DNA of 7,872 nucleotides from Veillonella sp. DNF00869 (GTDB lineage Bacteria > Bacillota > Negativicutes > Veillonellales > Veillonellaceae), in the NCBI RefSeq assembly GCF_001553345.1, contig NZ_KQ960764.1:1-7872 (forward strand). Direction: 5' to 3'. The position numbers and the translations under genes are program-made. Below the pieces are notes generated by a model, which was not told where the DNA came from, did not search any database, and saw only the letters and a list, made by a program, of their open reading frames with translations. This document shows positions 1 to 5,930 of the stretch, piece by piece. Positions within the stretch are counted from its first letter, which is position 1; every line of letters starts with the position of its first letter.

Positions 1-3000
1 ACATACAATGTAACAGGATTGCCTGTGACGTTCACAGATAAAGATGGTAAACCAGTATCTAAAATTGGCGATAAATACTATCCAGTGAATGAAAAAGGTC
101 AACCTATTACTCCAGATGGTAAACCAGCTGTAAAAACTAATGCAGAAGGTAAACCAGTTGCAGAAGATGGAACTGTTATCGAGCCAATCGATACAAAAGC
201 AAATCCATTACAATCCAATTTGGTGAACCCTAACGTTGCTAATACAACAGAGAAAACAAATAACCAAACGACAAGTCCAACTCAATTGGGTAATGTAGCG
301 AATGGTGCTAACACATTTGAGCCAGTAGATGGCAAAAAGATGGCTAATGATGGTAAATGGTATCCAGCGGACCAAGTGGAGCCTAATGGTCAACCGAAAG
401 AGAATGTACAACCAGTAGCCAAACCAGATAATGTTGGTAAAGCAGGTTTGATTGACTTCAGCAACTCTAACCCTAATAATGCAGCTACGGTAGGTGATTT
501 ACAAAACTTAGGTTGGATTGTATCTGCAGAAGGTAATAGCTACTTTGATCAAGTACGTAATGCTAACGAAGTGAAATTCGTAGGTGAAGGTACAGCGAGT
601 GTTACTGGTAAAACTGATGAGAACGGTGTACGTACTATCACTGTAAAAGTGGATGACCAAGTATCTACGAATAATGCACAAACACCTGTGAACTACACCA
701 ATAAAGATGGTAAAAAAGTATATCCAGTAAAAGATGAAAATGGCAATGTAACTTACCATACAACTCCAGATGGAAAAGGTAAAGGAGATGAAACAGTACC
801 AGCAGGTGATGTGATTACATCTCTAAATGGTCCTGAAGGCACAACCACTCCAACAACATTGAATAATGTGAAAAACAATATCCCAGCAGTGAATGATGCT
901 GATAAAAAAGTTACAAACCCTGATGGTACAGAAAAAGGAACTGCAGGAGATGTAAACAATATCAACAAAGCTCCATTGACAGCAACGGAAGCAGCTGACT
1001 TATTGAAACCAACAAAAGATGGAAAACCTAACCCTAACTTTGTAGGTAACAATGCAGCTACAGTATCTGATGTATTAAATGCAGGTTGGAATTTACAAAA
1101 TAATGGTACAGCGAAAGATTTCGTGAAACCATTCGACACTGTAAACTTTGTAGATGGTGCGAATACAACAGCAGTTGTAACAACTAATACAGATGGTACA
1201 ACAAGCAATGTTACATACAATGTAACAGGATTGCCTGTAACGTTCACAGATAAAGATGGTAAACCAGTATCTAAAATTGGCGATAAATACTATCCAGTGA
1301 ATGAAAAAGGTCAACCAGTAAGTGAAAAAGGTAATCCAGCTGTAGGTACAAATAATGATGGTGATTTGGTAGATAAAGATGGAAATGTAATTAAACCAAT
1401 TGATACAGCAAAAGATCCATTGAAATCTAATATGGTTAACCCTAATGTTGCTAACTCTGAAGCAGCTCCAAATAACCAAACTACGACTCCAACACAATTG
1501 GGTAATGTAGCGAATGGTGCAGAAACATTCAAACCTGCTGATGATGTCAAATTAGCGAATGATGGTAAATGGTATAATGCAGCAGATGTAAAACCTAATG
1601 GAGCACCAAAAACAGCAGAAGAAAACAATGGAAAAGCACCAGCTCCAGTAGCTAACCCGTTGTCCACTAAAAATAAAGCTGGTGATATTCTTGAAAAAGG
1701 TAATGATGGTAACTGGTACAAAGCTAGTGATCTAGAAAATGGTGAACCTAAGCCTAATGCAAAGGAACAAGTCCCAGTGGCGAAACCAGAAAATGCTGAT
1801 AAAGCAGGATTGATTAACTTTGAAAACTCTAACCCTAACAACGCAGCTACTGTAGGCGACTTACAAAACATGGGATTTGTAGTATCTGCTAAAGATAATG
1901 GTTATACAGAGCAAATGCGTAATGCCAATAAAGTAGAGTTCAAAGGTGATAATGGTGTACAAGTAACTGGTAAAACATTAGCTGATGGTACTCGTGAAAT
2001 TACTGTAGCTTTAAAAGAAGGTCGTGTCACAAATGATGTTCTTATTACTGATAAAGATGGTAAAGTAACTCATGGTGTACGTGGTGAAGATGGTAAAATC
2101 TATACGAAAGATCCTAAAACAGGTAAAGCTACAAACGAAGAGATTCCAGTAACACCTTCCGATACAGTGGAAAATGATGGCAATGCTTATGTAACAGGTA
2201 ACTCTGTAGCTACAGCTATTCAAAAATCTGGGTGGAATATTGGTATTGGCTCTACAGATAAAGCTTTCAGTGAAGAGGCTAAAACATATGAAAGAGTTAA
2301 CCCTAAGGATAACGTAAAATATGTGAATGGTGCGAATACAACAGTATCTATGGCAGTGGATGCAGCGGAAGATAAAGATGGTGCTACAGTAACAACTACG
2401 TATGTAAAAGTAGATGTAAACCGTGAGCTTCATATCGACAGTGTAACAACTGGTGGTCCTGTAAAAGATAAAGCTGGTAACCCATTGAAACCAGTTAATG
2501 GTGAATACTATCCAGAAAATGCATTAGTAAATGATGGAAAAGTATATCCAGCAGGTACAGTGATGATCGATGGCAAACCATATCCAGCAGGTTCTGCAAA
2601 AGACCCTAAAACAAAAACGGTTCTTAAAGATGGTAAACCAGTTCCAGAAGCACAACCATTAAGAGCAACTCCAAAAGATCAGTTAGCAGATGGTAAAGAC
2701 GGTGCTATGACTGTGAAAGACGCTAAAGGTAACGATGGCGTATCTGCTACAGCTAAAGATGGTAAAGGTACTTTAACATTGAAAGATGCTGGCAAAGATG
2801 GTAAAGATGCTTCTCAAGTAGATATTTCTACAGCAAAAGCACCTGCTGATTTGGAAAATACACCAAAAGATGCAGTTCGTGCTAATGATGGTAACTGGTA
2901 TGCACCGGCAGATGTTACAGTAGAAGTAAAAGATGGAAAAACTGTAGTAACACCAAAAGCAGGTAAAACTCCGATTCCAAATGCACCAACTATGGATCGT

Positions 3001-4404
3001 ATCCAATACACAGGTACAGATGGTAAACCTCGTAATGTAGCTACTATGGATGATGGCCTTCGTTTTGTAGGTGATGATGGACAAACTATCAGTAAACCGT
3101 TGAATTCTACTATGGAATTTACAGGTGGTAACCGTGAAAATGGTAAGCCAGTGGCGAAAGCAGATACAACAACAGGCAATATTGGCGTATTCCATGACAA
3201 TGGTAAATTATCTATTCAATTAGCAAAAGACTTAGATAAATTGAACAGCGCTAACTTTGAAAGTAAAACTGACAAAGCAGGCAACCCATTGAAAGTTGTG
3301 GACGGTAAATACTACCCTGAAAAGGCTGTGGTAAAAGAAGGTAAAGTATATCCTGAAGGTACTGTGATTATCGATAACAAACCATATCCAGCAGGCACTA
3401 CAAAAGATGCAGCAGGTAAAGTGGTGAATAACGGTAAACCGGCGACAGAAGCAACACCGATTAACCCAATCGATAGTAAACAAGTACAAGACGGTCCTAC
3501 ATCTAGATTGACTGGTACAGGATTGACTTTCAACACACCAACACCTAAGGATGAAAAGGGTAACCCATTAGTATTAGTGGATGGCAAATACTATAAAGCT
3601 GATAAATTAGAAAATGGTAAACCAAAAGCTGATGCAAAACCTGAACCTGTAAAACCGGCACAATCTACTGCATTTACTCCAGATGGATTGGTGGTAACTC
3701 CAGAAACGGCTAAAGTAAGAGATGCGAATGGCAACCCTGTCCTTGATAAAGATGGTAGAGAAGTGGTAGACCCTACGAAAGTAGTATCCTTCGGCTCTCC
3801 GACTATCGCAGTAGATCCTAAGACAGGAAAACCAATGGTAGATCCAAAAACTGGAGAACCAGTGATGAAATCTGGCATCTCTGCAGGTGGTCAAGTGATG
3901 GCGAATGTGGCACCAGGTGTTCTTGATACAGATGCGGTTAACGTATCTCAGTTGAAAGGTGTATCCAACATGGTGATGAATGTAAATAATCGTGTGAACC
4001 GTCTGGGTGCACAAGCGGCAGCAATGGCTGGCTTACGTCATTTACAATATGATCCATTGGAACCTACAACAATCATGGCTGGCGTGGGTGCATATAAAGG
4101 TGAAGCTGCCTTAGCATTAGGTATTGCACATTACAAAAATGAGTCTACCTTATTCCATGCAGGCGCATCCATCGGTAGCCGTGGTGATGAATTAATGGCG
4201 AACGCAGGTGTGAGCTGGAAATTCGGTGCTCGTGCTGACGAAACGGCTGTAAAAGACACATTCCGTCAAGGCCCTATCAGTTCTTCCTATACTTTACAAG
4301 ATAAAGTATCAGCTTTAGAAGCACAAAACCAAGTGCAAAAAGATGAAATTAATAACTTAAAAGCACAATTAGCGGAAGTGCTTCAATATGTTAAGAAAGG
4401 TTAA
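1..4404 (+). CDS. Trimeric autotransporter adhesin (YadA/Hia type), 5'-truncated
   Basis: This is a surface adhesin of the type V secretion class. It would trimerise, insert a 12-strand barrel in the outer membrane and display a long fibre for attachment or autoaggregation. The frame is open from base 1, and codons 1-6 (TYNVTG) match an internal repeat, so the TTG at 19 is not the start; signal peptide and head lie upstream. 1467 residues are visible, rich in Asp, Gly, Lys, Asn, Thr and Pro, with no cysteine. Trp-ring/GIN-like modules, resembling Haemophilus Hia, occur near 475-657, 1048-1224, 1837-2013 and 2191-2427. Linkers between them carry short aromatic repeats. A neck (VAPGVLDTDAVNVSQLKG) lies at 3907-3960, then coiled coil and anchor strands to 4227, then a 59-residue tail ending at TAA 4402-4404. 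Veillonella species are known to carry several such adhesins; the specific ligand cannot be read from sequence. Family call is firm; exact orthologue unknown. Confidence 0.93.
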   Translation, partial: TYNVTGLPVTFTDKDGKPVSKIGDKYYPVNEKGQPITPDGKPAVKTNAEGKPVAEDGTVIEPIDTKANPLQSNLVNPNVANTTEKTNNQTTSPTQLGNVANGANTFEPVDGKKMANDGKWYPADQVEPNGQPKENVQPVAKPDNVGKAGLIDFSNSNPNNAATVGDLQNLGWIVSAEGNSYFDQVRNANEVKFVGEGTASVTGKTDENGVRTITVKVDDQVSTNNAQTPVNYTNKDGKKVYPVKDENGNVTYHTTPDGKGKGDETVPAGDVITSLNGPEGTTTPTTLNNVKNNIPAVNDADKKVTNPDGTEKGTAGDVNNINKAPLTATEAADLLKPTKDGKPNPNFVGNNAATVSDVLNAGWNLQNNGTAKDFVKPFDTVNFVDGANTTAVVTTNTDGTTSNVTYNVTGLPVTFTDKDGKPVSKIGDKYYPVNEKGQPVSEKGNPAVGTNNDGDLVDKDGNVIKPIDTAKDPLKSNMVNPNVANSEAAPNNQTTTPTQLGNVANGAETFKPADDVKLANDGKWYNAADVKPNGAPKTAEENNGKAPAPVANPLSTKNKAGDILEKGNDGNWYKASDLENGEPKPNAKEQVPVAKPENADKAGLINFENSNPNNAATVGDLQNMGFVVSAKDNGYTEQMRNANKVEFKGDNGVQVTGKTLADGTREITVALKEGRVTNDVLITDKDGKVTHGVRGEDGKIYTKDPKTGKATNEEIPVTPSDTVENDGNAYVTGNSVATAIQKSGWNIGIGSTDKAFSEEAKTYERVNPKDNVKYVNGANTTVSMAVDAAEDKDGATVTTTYVKVDVNRELHIDSVTTGGPVKDKAGNPLKPVNGEYYPENALVNDGKVYPAGTVMIDGKPYPAGSAKDPKTKTVLKDGKPVPEAQPLRATPKDQLADGKDGAMTVKDAKGNDGVSATAKDGKGTLTLKDAGKDGKDASQVDISTAKAPADLENTPKDAVRANDGNWYAPADVTVEVKDGKTVVTPKAGKTPIPNAPTMDRIQYTGTDGKPRNVATMDDGLRFVGDDGQTISKPLNSTMEFTGGNRENGKPVAKADTTTGNIGVFHDNGKLSIQLAKDLDKLNSANFESKTDKAGNPLKVVDGKYYPEKAVVKEGKVYPEGTVIIDNKPYPAGTTKDAAGKVVNNGKPATEATPINPIDSKQVQDGPTSRLTGTGLTFNTPTPKDEKGNPLVLVDGKYYKADKLENGKPKADAKPEPVKPAQSTAFTPDGLVVTPETAKVRDANGNPVLDKDGREVVDPTKVVSFGSPTIAVDPKTGKPMVDPKTGEPVMKSGISAGGQVMANVAPGVLDTDAVNVSQLKGVSNMVMNVNNRVNRLGAQAAAMAGLRHLQYDPLEPTTIMAGVGAYKGEAALALGIAHYKNESTLFHAGASIGSRGDELMANAGVSWKFGARADETAVKDTFRQGPISSSYTLQDKVSALEAQNQVQKDEINNLKAQLAEVLQYVKKG
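346..399 (+). repeat. Aromatic 18-residue mini-repeat, first of five
   Basis: The unit is NDGKWYPADQVEPNGQPK. Related units occur at 1558-1611 (NDGKWYNAADVKPNGAPK), 1702-1752 (NDGNWYKASDLENGEPK), 2884-2940 (NDGNWYAPADV...) and 3580-3627 (DGKYYKADKLENGKPK). The shared core is DG(K/N)(W/Y)Y followed by (A/S)D(V/L/Q) and NG.PK. Function is unknown. It looks only superficially like the DGKWYY core of Gram-positive wall-binding repeats. Confidence 0.7.
475..657 (+). other. Trp-ring/GIN-like stalk module 1 of the adhesin
   Basis: The segment reads NNAATVGDLQNLGWIVSA, then VRNANEVKFVGEG, then a strand pair around TGKTDENGVRTITVKVDD. This order (TVGDL..LGW.ISA, NANEV.F, TGKT..G...IT) is that of the Trp-ring followed by the GIN domain in Haemophilus Hia-type trimeric adhesins. 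The assignment rests on remembered family patterns, not on a profile search. Confidence 0.7.
1048..1224 (+). other. Trp-ring/GIN-like stalk module 2 of the adhesin
   Basis: The segment reads NNAATVSDVLNAGWNLQNNG, then FDTVNFVDGANTTAVV, then NTDGTTSNVTYNV. It resembles the second class of Trp-ring in Hia-type adhesins (AGW.L, followed by F.TV.F..G). It is clearly different from module 1 and leads directly into long repeat copy 2. Confidence 0.7.
1213..2013 (+). repeat. Long internal module of the adhesin, copy 2
   Basis: This is the second copy of the module at 1-657, in the same order: LPVTFTDKDGKPV, NPNVAN, PTQLGNVANGA, NDGKWY, NPNNAATVGDLQN and a GIN-like strand segment. It is longer because about 45 extra residues sit after the NDGKWY unit (roughly 1624-1770). 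That insert carries an additional NDGNWYKASDLENG unit. The GW of copy 1 (GWIVSA) is GF here (GFVVSA). Confidence 0.83.
1837..2013 (+). other. Trp-ring/GIN-like stalk module 3, Trp replaced by Phe
   Basis: This is the paralogue of module 1: NNAATVGDLQNMGFVVSA, MRNANKVEFKGDNG and TGKTLADGTREITVAL. The tryptophan of the LGW motif is phenylalanine here, while the surrounding pattern is kept. Confidence 0.68.
2191..2427 (+). other. Trp-ring/GIN-like stalk module 4 of the adhesin
   Basis: The segment reads VTGNSVATAIQKSGWNIGIG, then a linker, then NVKYVNGANTTVSMAV and a strand-rich TVTTTYVKVDVNRE stretch. The SGWN motif and the following GANTT match module 2 more than module 1. It is the last recognisable Trp-ring-like unit before the C-terminal stalk. 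Confidence 0.62.
2467..2661 (+). repeat. 65-residue YYP/VYP/PYP repeat, copy 1
   Basis: This repeat within the adhesin begins DKAGNPLKPVNGEYYPEN and contains three evenly placed Tyr-Pro units (YYP, VYP, PYP). The partner is at 3271-3462. About 30 of the first 40 residues are identical between the two copies, after which similarity drops. Confidence 0.85.
3271..3462 (+). repeat. 65-residue YYP/VYP/PYP repeat, copy 2 (64 residues)
   Basis: This copy begins DKAGNPLKVVDGKYYPEK and carries VYP and PYP units in the same spacing as copy 1 at 2467-2661, 804 bases upstream. A shorter, related piece (KGNPLVLVDGKYYKADKL) follows at about 3556-3609, suggesting a partial third copy. Confidence 0.82.
3907..4227 (+). 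other. YadA-type neck, coiled coil and membrane anchor
   Basis: The neck VAPGVLDTDAVNVSQLKG (3907-3960) is followed by a helical stretch with NNRVNRLGAQAAAMAGL. After PLEPTT (near 4066) four amphipathic strand candidates follow: MAGVGAYKGEAALALGIAHY, then STLFHAGASIGS, then ELMANAGVSWKFG. Each monomer gives four strands, and three monomers complete the barrel. In most family members the polypeptide stops at or just after the aromatic end of the last strand; here it continues. Confidence 0.9.
4225..4401 (+). other. Post-barrel C-terminal extension with coiled coil
   Basis: About 59 residues follow the last barrel strand (SWKF, 4213-4224). The first part is a linker (GARADETAVKD, then RQGPISSSYT). 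From 4294 a regular heptad pattern runs to near the end, with core positions occupied by L, V, L, N, Q, I, L, L, V, V in strict 4-3 spacing. The protein ends YVKKG. Placement in the periplasm is inferred from barrel topology. Confidence 0.8.
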
Positions 4405-4463
4405 TCTTTCTTACAGAGGTATATTTCTTAGAAGAATGAAGTAGAAATCTGTGAACTAAGATA

Positions 4464-4510
4464 AAAGGGCTGCAATGGATATGTAATGACATGTTGTATT
4501 GCAGCTCTTT
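4464..4510 (+). terminator. Hairpin terminator after the adhesin gene
   Basis: The arms at 4464-4476 (AAAGGGCTGCAAT) and 4498-4510 (ATTGCAGCTCTTT) pair over 13 positions with one G-T wobble. The 21-base loop contains a further small ATGT/ACAT hairpin (4481-4492). The T-rich tail is partly inside the stem and broken beyond it. The A-rich left arm means it could also work for transcription from the other side. Confidence 0.75.
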
Positions 4511-4571
4511 ATCGATTTTGTATAATTAAGCAATTTATTGATAAAATATTAGTGTATATCGAAAATTATAG

Positions 4572-4601
4572 TATACAAAAGATATTGATATGGTGTATAA
4601 T
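4572..4601 (+). promoter_or_regulatory. Candidate sigma-70 type promoter for the exported-protein gene
   Basis: A perfect TATAAT lies at 4596-4601, preceded by a weak -35 (TATACA, 4572-4577) at 18 bases. Initiation would fall about 60 bases upstream of the TTG start at 4672. The -10 is convincing; the -35 is poor. Confidence 0.45.
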
Positions 4602-4671
4602 ATGTACTACTGACTTACACTTATACTAAACTAGAATCATATTATGTAATGTTTGAAATGGGAGAATAACA

Positions 4672-5367
4672 TTGAAAAAAGCAATTTTAACAGCAGCGTT
4701 ATTAGTAACAGTAGGCTCTAGCTTTGCTATGAGCGATGAATTGTATAGCCAAAAGAATCTAGCAAACGTAACAGGCGTAGCTGTTGGCTATGAATTAGTA
4801 GCACCAATGCAAGAAACAGTAGTAGCTGTAGAAGATTTGGGTAAAGTATTGGAACGTGCTCATGAAGTTCGTCAAGGCTTGGTAAAACGCCAAGTAGCTG
4901 GTGAACGTTTGACAGATCGTCAAGATCGTTTTATTAAACATGATGTAAACCAAGACTTCCTTACTGTATTAGATCGCAACTTAACTAACCGTGTGGAATT
5001 CTTCAAACGTGCTCATAACTGGAATGGTGATAACAAATACGAACATTCTGGTAATTATGAAACATTCCTTAATAAACATAATGAAAAGGCTACAGAAGCT
5101 GTAAATGGTTACAGCAATAGCTATGGTTGGAATGTGTTACGCAGTGTGCGTCAAGATGCATTATCCAATGTAAAAGCAGTATTGGATCAACAAGGTGAAA
5201 CTGTTCGTGGCGAAGATATTGCAAAAGCAATTCTTGCTGCAGCAAGCAACAATGCAGAGACTGTAAATAACGAAGAACTTCGTTACTACATTAACGAACT
5301 TGTTTGGTACACTGCAAAACAAACAGTAAAAGAAACAAATAAACAATTATCTCATGTTTTAAAATAA
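4672..5367 (+). CDS. Exported protein of unknown function, 231 residues
   Basis: I do not recognise the family. The start is TTG at 4672, set by a GGGAG ribosome binding site at 4660-4664 and by the signal peptide that follows. Residues 2-19 show KK, a hydrophobic core (AILTAALLVTVG) and a likely signal peptidase I site after SSFA, so the mature protein of about 212 residues is periplasmic or released. No lipobox, membrane span, cysteine or outer-membrane strand pattern is seen. The mature part is charged and looks largely helical (for example residues 50-85 and 180-228), with an aromatic, Asn-rich middle (HNWNGDNKYEHSGNYETF, YSNSYGWN). It is flanked by its own promoter candidate and terminators, so it is probably monocistronic. 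It sits directly behind a trimeric adhesin, which may or may not be meaningful. Coding status is very likely; function is open. Confidence 0.88.
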   Translation: MKKAILTAALLVTVGSSFAMSDELYSQKNLANVTGVAVGYELVAPMQETVVAVEDLGKVLERAHEVRQGLVKRQVAGERLTDRQDRFIKHDVNQDFLTVLDRNLTNRVEFFKRAHNWNGDNKYEHSGNYETFLNKHNEKATEAVNGYSNSYGWNVLRSVRQDALSNVKAVLDQQGETVRGEDIAKAILAAASNNAETVNNEELRYYINELVWYTAKQTVKETNKQLSHVLK

Positions 5368-5406
5368 TTGAGAGATTCATAGGATTGTAGTATCCTATTT
5401 GAAGTG

Positions 5407-5447
5407 ATAGAGAATGATTTGCCAGAAGGCAATCATTCTCTATTTTT
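5407..5447 (+). terminator. Strong rho-independent terminator after the exported-protein gene
   Basis: The left arm at 5407-5423 (ATAGAGAATGATTTGCC) pairs with 5428-5443 (GGCAATCATTCTCTAT), giving 16 pairs with one bulged T and an AGAA loop. A run of five T residues follows (5443-5447). It is 40 bases after the stop codon. Confidence 0.9.
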
Positions 5448-5666
5448 ATATTGGATGCATGTGTTATCCTAGGGTATTCACTATAAAAACTACCTGCTAT
5501 AGTACTAAGGAAAGCTATATAAATCGTTAGAGGAATAGTGTATACTATATGTATGATATAGAATACTTGGAATATTGAAAGTACTTTCGTTGTAAGAAAG
5601 ATGATGTGTTATAACACTATACTATATACTGTTGTATACGTTATATAAGTATAAGAAAGGATACCT
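5448..5666 (+). other. AT-rich leader upstream of the DUF1653 operon
   Basis: No ORF is supported here. The stretch is dominated by TATA-type sequence and small symmetries. It holds a perfect 12-base palindrome GTGTTATAACAC at 5606-5617 and a weak AT-only stem pairing 5618-5628 with 5642-5653, just before the ribosome binding site. A possible -10 (GTGTATACT, hexamer 5541-5546) echoes the GTGTATAAT at 4594-4601, but no good -35 partner was found for it or for the later TATACT boxes (5618, 5625). The operon promoter must be here or within the preceding unit; I cannot place it with confidence. Confidence 0.5.
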
Positions 5667-5921
5667 ATGCAAGAAATTGTAGTAGGCGGTTTATATCGTC
5701 ATTTTAAAGGCATGTTATATTATGTGATTGATATTGCTATTCATTCTGAAACAGATGAACCTCATGTGGTGTACCAACAGTTGTATGGTGAGCGCAAAAC
5801 GTTTGTACGTCCCCTTGTGATGTTTGCTAGTGAAGTGGACCATGAAAAATATCCTGATGTGGAGCAGAAAGATCGCTTTCAGTTGGTCAATGGTTGGGAT
5901 GTAGAACAGCAGTTGCGGTAA
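5667..5921 (+). CDS. DUF1653 family protein, 84 residues
   Basis: This is a small cytoplasmic protein of the DUF1653 family, whose biochemical role is not established. The family pattern is clear: GGLYRHFKGMLYYVIDIAIH (residues 7-26), SETDEP (27-32), VVYQQLYG (34-41), then VRPLVMF (47-53), and a final RFQL near residue 70. The length is normal for the family. There is no signal peptide or membrane segment. The ATG at 5667 has AGAAAGG (5654-5660) at 6 bases. It is the first gene of a two-gene operon: the phosphatase gene starts 9 bases after its stop, and its TAA provides the first base of the next ribosome binding site. Family call is firm; the link with the phosphatase suggests co-expression but not a reaction. 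Confidence 0.9.
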   Translation: MQEIVVGGLYRHFKGMLYYVIDIAIHSETDEPHVVYQQLYGERKTFVRPLVMFASEVDHEKYPDVEQKDRFQLVNGWDVEQQLR

Positions 5922-5926
5922 GGAGG
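5921..5926 (+). promoter_or_regulatory. Ribosome binding site AGGAGG fixing the GTG start of the phosphatase
   Basis: AGGAGG begins on the last base of the DUF1653 stop codon and ends 4 bases before GTG 5931. It is the reason to choose GTG 5931 rather than a later ATG, and it points to translational coupling of the two genes. Confidence 0.85.
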
Positions 5927-5930
5927 TTCT

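Larger units (their letters stand above)
1..657 (+). repeat. Long internal module of the adhesin, copy 1
   Basis: The module runs from the TYNVTGLPVTFTDKDGKPV segment, through NPNVAN, PTQLGNVANGA, NDGKWY and NPNNAATVGDLQN, to the end of a Trp-ring/GIN-like unit. Copy 2 begins 1212 bases (404 codons) downstream. Bases 1-104 match 1213-1316 with one difference (base 27 G, base 1239 A, synonymous). After that the two copies diverge in DNA but stay alignable in protein. The true 5' edge may lie outside the window. Confidence 0.85.

Noticed and set aside
19..21. TTG at 19 as the start of the adhesin
   Set aside because: The frame is open to base 1 and the codons before it match the internal repeat at 1213, so this is an internal leucine. 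There is no ribosome binding site and no signal peptide.
1..2013. CRISPR-like or tandem DNA repeats
   Set aside because: The repeats are coding, in frame, long and diverged. There are no short direct repeats with regular unique spacers.
208..4014. Many open frames on the minus strand across the adhesin gene (for example 753-1247 and 1311-1871)
   Set aside because: They are shadows of a long, compositionally biased + strand gene. Their products are odd in composition (Ile/Cys/Tyr/Phe-rich or Ser/Val/Leu-rich), have no recognisable domain, and overlap one another.
5161..5346. Minus-strand 61-residue ORF within the exported-protein gene
   Set aside because: It is a Cys/Phe-rich shadow frame opposite the real gene, with no supporting signal.
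5618..5653. Riboswitch or attenuator in the DUF1653 leader
   Set aside because: The only stem is made almost wholly of A-T pairs with a bulge. There is no conserved aptamer pattern and no terminator-like alternative.
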